From an uncultured Lachnospiraceae bacterium (lineage in GTDB: Bacteria; Bacillota; Clostridia; Lachnospirales; Lachnospiraceae): a stretch of 30,048 nt of DNA. Location of the stretch: contig CAJTQO010000035.1 in the NCBI GenBank assembly GCA_910578405.1, forward strand, positions 1-30,048. Reading direction: 5' to 3'. Numbering within the stretch: position 1 is the stretch's first letter; each line of letters opens with the position of its first letter. Shown piece by piece: positions 24,223-30,048 of this stretch. The notes beneath the pieces are model-generated. The model did not search any database. It was not told where the DNA came from and was given only the letters and a program-made list of their open reading frames with translations. Made by a program: the position numbers and the translations under genes.

Positions 24223-26088
24223 CTACACTTCCCGGTAATCCCCATCCACTACATCGTCTGCCGCCTGCGCGCTTGCGTCTGGGCCTGCCGCGCCCATATC
24301 CGGGCCTGCCGCGCCTGCTGCGCCCTGTGCCTGCTCATACACCTTTGCAAACAAAGCCTGCGCATCGGTCATCAGCTTTTCTTTCGCCGCTTTCATCTCA
24401 TCCATATCGGAATCGGACAGTTCCTGATCCTTCGTCCTCTCCAAAATAGCCTTTAAGGCAGACAAATCCTCTTCCACTGTACTCTTTGCCGAAGCGTCAA
24501 TCTTATCTCCCACTTCTCCCAACGCTTTTTCCGTCTGGAATACAAAGGAGTCCGCTTCGTTCCTTGTGTCAATGGCTTCTTTTCTCTTCTTATCCTGCGC
24601 CTCGTACTCTGCCGCTTCCTTTACCGCCTTGTCAATCTCGTCATCCGACATATTAGAGCCTGCCGTAATAGTGATATGCTGCTCTTTGCCTGTGCCAAGA
24701 TCCTTAGCGGAAACATTCACAATGCCATTGGCGTCAATGTCAAACGTCACCTCAATCTGCGGAACACCGCGCATTGCCGGAGGAATCCCATCCAGACGGA
24801 ACTGCCCCAGAGATTTGTTATCCCTTGCAAACTGCCTTTCCCCCTGTACCACGTTGATATCCACGGCTGTCTGATTATCTGCCGCCGTAGAGAAAATCTG
24901 GCTCTTCTTGGTAGGAATCGTGGTATTCCTTTCAATCAGCCTGGTTGCAATGCCTCCCTGCGTTTCAATGGAAAGAGACAGAGGCGTTACATCCAACAAA
25001 AGGATTTCACCCGCGCCTGCATCGCCAGCCAGTTTACCGCCCTGGATGGAAGCGCCCAAAGCCACACATTCATCCGGGTTTAAGCTCTTGGAAGGTTCGT
25101 GTCCGGTCAACTGCTTTACTTTATCCTGCACTGCCGGAATACGTGTGGAACCGCCCACCAGCAATACTTTACCGATATCGGAATTGGACAGCCCTGCATC
25201 CTTCATTGCGTTCTGCACCGGAATGGCAGTCCTTTCCACCAAATCATGGGTGAGTTCGTCAAACTTTGCCCTGGTAAGATCCATATCAAAATGTTTCGGC
25301 CCCTCTGCCGTAGCCGTAATAAACGGCAGGTTAATGTTGGTCGTTGTAGAGGAAGACAGTTCCTTCTTTGCCTTCTCCGCCGCTTCCTTTAACCTCTGGA
25401 GCGCCATTTTATCATTGGATAAATCCACGCCTTCTTTCTTCTTAAACTCTTCTAACATCCAGTTGATAATCTTCTGGTCAAAATCATCGCCGCCCAAACG
25501 GGTATCGCCATTGGTGGACAATACCTCGATTACCCCATCGCCGATTTCGATAATCGAAACATCGAAGGTGCCGCCGCCTAAATCGTATACCATAATTTTC
25601 TGTTCTTTTTCATTATCCAGCCCGTACGCCAAAGCGGCCGCCGTAGGCTCATTGATAATGCGCTTTACGTCTAACCCTGCAATTTTGCCTGCATCTTTGG
25701 TAGCCTGACGCTGTGCGTCATTAAAATATGCCGGGACTGTAATAACCGCCTCTGACACTTTCTCTCCTAGATAGCTTTCAGCGTCTGCTTTCAATTTCTG
25801 CAGAATCATAGCGGAAATCTGCTGCGGGGAATATTTCTTATCCTCAATGGTGCGGCCTTTGTCCGTACCCATATCCCTTTTAATGGAAGCGATTGTTTTA
25901 TCCGCATTGGTAACAGCCTGACGTTTTGCAGGCTCACCTACCAGCCTTTCCCCTGTTTTTGTAAACGCCACCACCGACGGCGTCGTCCTTGCGCCCTCTG
26001 TATTGGCGATTACCGTAGGTTTCCCGCCTTCCATAACTGCCACACAACTATTCGTAGTTCCTAAATCAATACCAATAATTTTACCCAT
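24223..26088 (-). CDS. dnaK: Chaperone DnaK (Hsp70)
   Basis: ATP-driven Hsp70 chaperone. It starts MGKIIGIDLGTTNSCVAVMEGG (nucleotide-binding motif), has VPAYFNDAQRQATKDAGKIAGL, DLGGGTFDVS and VLLVGGSTRIPAVQ in the ATPase domain, the interdomain linker LLLDVTPLSL, and a C-terminal lid ending in an Ala/Gly/Gln-rich segment and DVVDGDYREV. 621 residues; the ~24-residue gap in the ATPase domain typical of Gram-positive DnaK fits this length. AGGAGGG precedes the ATG. grpE lies 130 nt upstream; this gap is AT-rich with TATAAT-like boxes but no second CIRCE, so HrcA control comes from the hrcA promoter. Confidence 0.99.
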   Translation of the reverse strand: MGKIIGIDLGTTNSCVAVMEGGKPTVIANTEGARTTPSVVAFTKTGERLVGEPAKRQAVTNADKTIASIKRDMGTDKGRTIEDKKYSPQQISAMILQKLKADAESYLGEKVSEAVITVPAYFNDAQRQATKDAGKIAGLDVKRIINEPTAAALAYGLDNEKEQKIMVYDLGGGTFDVSIIEIGDGVIEVLSTNGDTRLGGDDFDQKIINWMLEEFKKKEGVDLSNDKMALQRLKEAAEKAKKELSSSTTTNINLPFITATAEGPKHFDMDLTRAKFDELTHDLVERTAIPVQNAMKDAGLSNSDIGKVLLVGGSTRIPAVQDKVKQLTGHEPSKSLNPDECVALGASIQGGKLAGDAGAGEILLLDVTPLSLSIETQGGIATRLIERNTTIPTKKSQIFSTAADNQTAVDINVVQGERQFARDNKSLGQFRLDGIPPAMRGVPQIEVTFDIDANGIVNVSAKDLGTGKEQHITITAGSNMSDDEIDKAVKEAAEYEAQDKKRKEAIDTRNEADSFVFQTEKALGEVGDKIDASAKSTVEEDLSALKAILERTKDQELSDSDMDEMKAAKEKLMTDAQALFAKVYEQAQGAAGAAGPDMGAAGPDASAQAADDVVDGDYREV

Positions 26089-26218
26089 TCCTAAACCCTC
26101 CTAATTATCATAACCATACGCGTTACCTGTTGCTTTCCCGCATGTTCCTTGCAAGCCATTCCAATATAAACTTGTTTCTTTTCTGAATCTATATAATATA
26201 TCACTATTATATACTTCT

Positions 26219-26962
26219 TTAACTTACAACTCCTACCATACTATGGCGCACTACGCTGTCACGGTACATATACCCTTTTTGCAGTTCCTGCGCTATCATG
26301 CCGGATTCGTATTCCTCACTTTCCACCTGCATAACCGCATTATGGAAATCAGGGTTGAACTCCTGGCCAATTGCCTCTATCGGTTTTACCCCCAGGTTTT
26401 CCAATTCCGTCATTAACTGTTTATATACCATCTGCATACCGTCTGCAAAGCCGCTTCCTTTCTCCTCCTCCGGAACCGTTGCCAGCCCTCTCTCAAAATT
26501 ATCCACAATCGGAAGGATTTTCTCAACCACACTCTTTGCTCCGGTTTCAAACATCGCTGTCTTTTCCTTCTCTGTACGCTTCCTGAAATTGTCAAATTCC
26601 GCCATCTGGCGTTTTACTCTGTCTTCCAATTCCTCTACTTTCTGTTTTAGCGCTTCCTGTTTCTTATCCACTTTCGGTTTCTTCCGGAAAAATGATTTTC
26701 CTTCTGCCGCTTCCCCATTGTCCTCTTCACCTTCCTCCGGGCCTTCTGCCCCATCCTGGCTCTCTTGCCCCGCTTCCCATTCCTGCGCTTCGCCTTCCGG
26801 CTCTGCCGCCTCTTCCGGCGCCGACTCCGCTGCATTTTGCCCGGCGTCGTCCGTCATCTCCCTATTTTCTGCCGTATCCTCTGGGGGGATTCCTGCCGCC
26901 CCATCTGCCTTGTCATCTCCCGGAACGCCGTTCCTTGCCTTTTGCTCTGCCAATTTTCCCAT
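26219..26962 (-). CDS. grpE: Nucleotide exchange factor GrpE with long acidic N-terminus
   Basis: Releases ADP from DnaK. The canonical part begins about residue 100: the long coiled coil KQKVEELEDRVKRQMAEFDNFRKRTEKEK, then ILPIVDNFERGLA and the beta domain with MQMVYKQL, LGVKPIEAIGQEFNPDFHNAVM and GYMYRDSVVRHSMVGVV. The first ~90 residues are unusually long and low-complexity, rich in Glu, Ala, Gly and Asp with few basic residues, presumably disordered; 247 residues against about 190-200 for E. coli or Bacillus GrpE. The ATG at 26962 has AAGGAAAGG close by. A shorter start is possible but none has a better ribosome site. Confidence 0.97.
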   Translation of the reverse strand: MGKLAEQKARNGVPGDDKADGAAGIPPEDTAENREMTDDAGQNAAESAPEEAAEPEGEAQEWEAGQESQDGAEGPEEGEEDNGEAAEGKSFFRKKPKVDKKQEALKQKVEELEDRVKRQMAEFDNFRKRTEKEKTAMFETGAKSVVEKILPIVDNFERGLATVPEEEKGSGFADGMQMVYKQLMTELENLGVKPIEAIGQEFNPDFHNAVMQVESEEYESGMIAQELQKGYMYRDSVVRHSMVGVVS

Positions 26963-27018
26963 TCCTTTCCTTATTTCCGCTTACAGCCGCTCTTTCCCGC
27001 TTCACCGGGCAGTTACAG

Positions 27019-28053
27019 TTACTCTTTTTTCTTATATAATTCATCCAACTGATGCATTAGGGTTTTTAATGTCCCTACCACCTTGTCATAATCCATTCGT
27101 TTTGGCCCTATAATGCCAATCGTCCCTTTCATCCCCTCGCCCAATTCATAGGTCGCGGTTACAACGCTGCAGTCCTTCATTGTCTGTACCGGCGTTTCGT
27201 CTCCGATATACACCTGAATCCCTGTGCTGTTCTCATCTGCCAGCGTTTCTTCCACCAGATTGGTCAGCAGCCGCTTTTCTTCAAACGTACTGACCAGTTC
27301 ACTGGCTTTATGATTGTCTGCCAGTTCCGGATATTTAAAAATGTTATTGGTGCCGCTTGTATAAATCTCTAAATCCTCTTCTGCCTGAATCGCCTCTGCC
27401 ACCGCATCAATAACATTCCCCACTATTGTACTGTGTATTCCTGCCTGCTGCTTCATAACCGTTATCATGCCCAAGTTAATCTCACCAATGGACAATCCGT
27501 TCAAGTGGGTGTTTAAAAGGATATTCAGCTTCAACAGCGTTTCATCATCCAGCTCCTCCTCTACATGAAGGATGCTGTTTTTTATCATATTCCCTTCCGA
27601 AACGATAACGGTAAGCAACTGGTGGGCGTCCACCCGTGACAACTGTATAAATTTTAATTTGTTGCGCTGTGTCTGAGGAGCCGAAATCATCGTGGCATAA
27701 TTGGTATTTTGCGCCAATACCTTCGCCACCTGCTTTAAAAGGCGTTCCATCTTGTCTTCCTTCTCCAGCAGCAGCTCTTTCCTTTCTTCCACTTCCCTTT
27801 CCTTTTCTTCCATCAGTTGATCCACATATAATCGGTAGCCCTTGTCAGATGGAATCCTCCCTGCAGAAGTGTGCGGCTGGAGAATGTACCCCAGCTCTTC
27901 CAAATCAGCCATTTCATTCCGAATGGTAGCGGAACTTAAATTCAAATCCGTATATTTCGAAATTGTCCTGCTGCCCACCGGTTCCCCGGTTTCCAGGTAA
28001 TTGCGGATAATGGCCTGCAAAATTTTCATTTTCCTTTCATCCAATCCCTGCAT
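27019..28053 (-). CDS. hrcA: Heat-inducible transcription repressor HrcA
   Basis: Binds CIRCE operators and shuts off class I heat-shock genes at normal temperature; activity depends on GroEL. The winged helix lies at residues 1-70 with VGSRTISKYTDLNLSSATIRNEMADLEELGYI, and the GAF-like and dimer domains follow (LKFIQLSRVDAHQLLTVIV; GTIGIIGPKRMDYDKVVGTL). 344 residues, normal length. AAAGGAGG precedes the ATG. First gene of hrcA-grpE-dnaK-dnaJ with a perfect CIRCE directly upstream, hence autoregulated. Confidence 0.98.
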   Translation of the reverse strand: MQGLDERKMKILQAIIRNYLETGEPVGSRTISKYTDLNLSSATIRNEMADLEELGYILQPHTSAGRIPSDKGYRLYVDQLMEEKEREVEERKELLLEKEDKMERLLKQVAKVLAQNTNYATMISAPQTQRNKLKFIQLSRVDAHQLLTVIVSEGNMIKNSILHVEEELDDETLLKLNILLNTHLNGLSIGEINLGMITVMKQQAGIHSTIVGNVIDAVAEAIQAEEDLEIYTSGTNNIFKYPELADNHKASELVSTFEEKRLLTNLVEETLADENSTGIQVYIGDETPVQTMKDCSVVTATYELGEGMKGTIGIIGPKRMDYDKVVGTLKTLMHQLDELYKKKE

Positions 28054-28074
28054 CCATCATCCTCCTTTGATTTG

Positions 28075-28101
28075 TTAGCACTCATCATTTAAGAGTGCTA
28101 A
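28075..28101 (-). promoter_or_regulatory. CIRCE operator
   Basis: TTAGCACTC (28075-28083), nine bases, GAGTGCTAA (28093-28101): an exact match to the HrcA-binding inverted repeat. It lies between the promoter and hrcA, 21 nt from the start codon, in the transcribed leader. Confidence 0.98.
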
Positions 28102-28115
28102 CATCTTCTTACCAT

Positions 28116-28144
28116 AAAATATCACTTAGATAGGGGAATGTCAA
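28116..28144 (-). promoter_or_regulatory. Promoter of the heat-shock operon
   Basis: On the minus strand TTGACA (28139-28144), 17-nt spacer, TATTTT (28116-28121). Transcription would start about 28109, just before CIRCE, the expected geometry for a sigma-A promoter repressed by HrcA. Confidence 0.85.
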
Positions 28145-28394
28145 CACATTACTGAAAAAATAATTCTAAAAAAAGTGTAAAGAGCCAAAGCCCGTCCTGT
28201 TTTAGACAACAAAAAAGACCATTGTACAATTTCCCTATCATACAACAGTCCTTCGGTTTCCTCCTCCAGAAACGCATACGTCCCTCTGGCCCACTGCCCT
28301 GGCGCCTTAAAGCCATGGAGAAAAACATCCTGCCAAACGCATACAATGCGCAAAGCAAACAATACCGCCTTCCGAAATAAGAGGAAGGATAAAC
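28145..28394 (-). other. Stretch without a recognisable gene
   Basis: Between the heat-shock promoter and the DUF6465 gene. Short minus-strand frames of about 70 codons exist, but they have no family resemblance, and they end at the hrcA -35. I see no strong terminator and no riboswitch motif here. Confidence 0.5.
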
Positions 28395-28880
28395 TTAAAT
28401 AAAGAAGCTTCCGGTAATCTCCCCATTAAATACATAATAAGCAACCTTATCTTCCGGTTTCACATAAAGCTCTAAAGAAGTATACTCCTCTTCGTTGTGC
28501 AAATCATATTTCCACACATCATTAGCTATTTTGTGAAGGTCTTCCATAGAATAGGATTTCCCGCCAAACTGCAAATGCACCACTGGCGTTACCGCTTTCC
28601 CCTTCTCCTCTGCCGCAGCTTTTGCTTCCGCCTTTACCGCTTTGGCCGTTTCCGCTTTTTCCGCCGCAGCCTTTTCCTCTGCTTTTTTCGTTCCTGTTTT
28701 CTTTGCAGCAGCCGTGGAAATCTTCTTAGCCGCAGTCTTTTTTGCCGTCGTTTTGGTTTCCTTTTTCGCTGCCGCTTTCTCTTCCTTCTTAGCCCCCGTC
28801 TCCCCCTTCTTCTCTGCCGCCGATGTAACTGCAGGCTCTAACGCCGCCTCCGCCTTCACAGTTGTTTCTTTTTCCGCCAT
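28395..28880 (-). CDS. DUF6465 family protein with Lys/Ala-rich tail
   Basis: A 161-residue protein in two parts. Residues 1-97 are low-complexity, Lys/Ala/Glu/Thr-rich with AAKK-type repeats (TTAKKTAAKKISTAAAKKT), resembling histone H1-like or HU tail sequences. Residues 98-161 form a compact domain, VVHLQFGGKSYSMEDL to YYVFNGEITGSFFI, recognised as DUF6465, found in Lachnospiraceae and relatives. Function unknown; the basic repeats suggest nucleic-acid binding, but that is inference. The ATG at 28880 is chosen because GGAAAGGAG precedes it; the frame stays open to 28979 with a non-conserved Arg-rich stretch. It is probably a single-gene unit with its own promoter. Confidence 0.82.
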   Translation of the reverse strand: MAEKETTVKAEAALEPAVTSAAEKKGETGAKKEEKAAAKKETKTTAKKTAAKKISTAAAKKTGTKKAEEKAAAEKAETAKAVKAEAKAAAEEKGKAVTPVVHLQFGGKSYSMEDLHKIANDVWKYDLHNEEEYTSLELYVKPEDKVAYYVFNGEITGSFFI

Positions 28881-29019
28881 GGATGAATCTCCTTTCCAAA
28901 TCTCTTTTCCAAGATTACACATTATACAAAATTTTCTATATCTCCTCCGCCGGTTGTTTCTTAAGCCACTGCCTTGCAAACAAGTTAGAAAATAAATGTT
29001 AATACTGTTTACGTTAGAT

Positions 29020-29048
29020 AGTGTATCTCAATTCCGCTGTTTTGTCAA
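29020..29048 (-). promoter_or_regulatory. Promoter of the DUF6465 gene
   Basis: On the minus strand TTGACA (29043-29048), 17-nt spacer, TACACT (29020-29025). It implies a leader of roughly 130 nt before the ATG at 28880. Confidence 0.6.
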
Positions 29049-29065
29049 CTTTTCAACGCACGAAA

Positions 29066-29082
29066 ATTGGAAAAAAACCAAT
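29066..29082 (-). terminator. Weak hairpin after uppP
   Basis: ATTGG/CCAAT stem (29066-29070 with 29078-29082) around a 7-nt homopolymer loop, followed on the minus strand by TTTTCG. Short, so only a possible terminator of uppP. Confidence 0.3.
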
Positions 29083-29100
29083 AATTCCGCCTGTTTCGCT

Positions 29101-29922
29101 TTATGCCAACGCTAAAAAATAAACAAGCACCAAAATCCCCAGCACAATCCGGTACCAGCCAAATACCTTAAAGTCATGCTTTTTAATATACCCCATTAGA
29201 AACTGGATGACAAGAACCGAAACCACAAAGGCAACCACCATCCCCACGCCTAGAATCAGCCACTCCCCACCGCTGAATGCAAGCCCTGACTTCAGCAGCT
29301 TTAATAAACTAGCCCCAAACATAACCGGGATGGCAAGAAAGAAAGTAAACTCCGCCGCAACCGTCCTGGACACCCCCAAAAGCAAAGCTCCCACAATCGT
29401 CGCCCCCGAACGTGAAGTTCCCGGAAACACCGCGGCAATCAACTGCCAGACCCCAATGAAAAACGCCATCTGATACGTCACCTGAGACAACTCCGTCACC
29501 TTTGGCGCCCTCCCCTTGTTCCTATTTTCCACTACCAGGAACAACACGCCAAATACGAGCAGCGCCACCGCCACACAAACATAATTATAAAAATGCGCCT
29601 CAAAGAAATCATCAAACGGCAGCCCAATCAAAACAGCCGGGATACACGCCACAGCGATTTTAAACCAAAGCGTAAAAATATCCTTCCTAACCAAAACCCT
29701 CCCCTTCCACTCGAAAGGAAAAATCTTCTTCCAAAACAAAAGCGCCACCGCCAGAATCGACCCAAACTGTATCACCACCAAAAAAACATCCAAAAACTCC
29801 TGTGACACCTCTAACGCCACAAATTCATTCAACAAAATCATATGCCCGGTACTGCTAATCGGCAGCCACTCCGTAATCCCCTGCACAATCCCAAACAACA
29901 CCGCCTTCAAAATCTCCGCCAT
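29101..29922 (-). CDS. uppP: Undecaprenyl-diphosphatase UppP (BacA)
   Basis: Membrane phosphatase that recycles undecaprenyl diphosphate for cell-wall synthesis and contributes to bacitracin resistance. Both active-site motifs are present: GITEWLPISSTGH near the N-terminus and PGTSRSGAT near residue 165. About seven to eight hydrophobic helices; 273 residues, normal length. I use the ATG at 29922 because GGAGG stands eight bases upstream; an ATG at 29937 in frame overlaps that ribosome site. The 126 nt from here to the window end show no gene. Confidence 0.97.
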   Translation of the reverse strand: MAEILKAVLFGIVQGITEWLPISSTGHMILLNEFVALEVSQEFLDVFLVVIQFGSILAVALLFWKKIFPFEWKGRVLVRKDIFTLWFKIAVACIPAVLIGLPFDDFFEAHFYNYVCVAVALLVFGVLFLVVENRNKGRAPKVTELSQVTYQMAFFIGVWQLIAAVFPGTSRSGATIVGALLLGVSRTVAAEFTFFLAIPVMFGASLLKLLKSGLAFSGGEWLILGVGMVVAFVVSVLVIQFLMGYIKKHDFKVFGWYRIVLGILVLVYFLALA

Positions 29923-30048
29923 ACCAATAACCTCCATTCCGGCGCCACACCAGCCTCAAAAATCCCCCATCCTATGCAAATCCCTCTTCCCACTTCCCCT
30001 CCCCAAAACCTTCCCGGCATTTTCCCTTAATGCTCCATCCCAGCGCCG

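Overview
The window reads as a chromosomal stretch from a gut-type Clostridia, most likely a Lachnospiraceae member. The grounds are: a four-gene heat-shock operon hrcA-grpE-dnaK-dnaJ behind a perfect CIRCE operator; a type III glutamine synthetase; the clostridial/bacillar set ireB-ruvX-DUF1292-Fur family-RNase J; the YrrM/YrrO-like tRNA wobble-uridine pair; ECF vitamin transporters under riboswitch control; a DUF6465 protein; and moderately GC-rich codon use. The assignment rests on gene content and order; no rRNA, tRNA or CRISPR was seen.

Layout. 1-1430: glycerate kinase (+) ending in a 162-nt palindromic element. 1431-5525: GH32 fructosidase and GlnN glutamine synthetase (-). 5526-8347: a YlbF-family protein, a truncated MltG-like membrane protein, TrmR and a U32-family tRNA hydroxylase (-). 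8496-11620: IreB, RuvX, DUF1292, Fur-family regulator and RNase J as a chain of overlapping genes (-). 11740-13077: MtaB (-), divergent from a small HPr-like protein (+, 13180-13410) that lacks the phosphocarrier histidine but keeps the regulatory serine. 13566-17990: ThiI, a NifS-type cysteine desulfurase, RsmE and PrmA (-). 18065-20249: a divergent vitamin-uptake locus, FolT behind a tetrahydrofolate riboswitch (-) and a DUF4430 lipoprotein plus an ECF S-component behind a cobalamin riboswitch (+). 20399-21634: a DUF3048 lipoprotein (+). 21849-22688: an AT-rich NapH-like iron-sulfur membrane protein (+) that looks acquired. 22895-28101: dnaJ, dnaK, grpE, hrcA and CIRCE (-). 28395-29922: a Lys/Ala-rich DUF6465 protein and UppP (-).

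Functionally the window is dominated by translation quality and RNA metabolism: tRNA position 34 (U32 hydroxylase and TrmR), position 37 (MtaB), position 8 (ThiI fed by the desulfurase), 16S rRNA (RsmE), L11 (PrmA) and RNase J. These sit beside protein folding and vitamin salvage. The folate and B12 importers probably rely on a shared EcfA/A'/T energising module encoded elsewhere.

The points most worth a second look are: the long palindrome after glycerate kinase, whose mismatches are G-U tolerant on only one strand; the Crh-like HPr paralogue; the back-to-back folate and B12 riboswitches, the folate one with a visible Shine-Dalgarno-sequestering hairpin that moves the folT start to a TTG; the MltG-like protein without a catalytic domain; and the low-GC insert next to a scrap resembling a conjugative-element gene.
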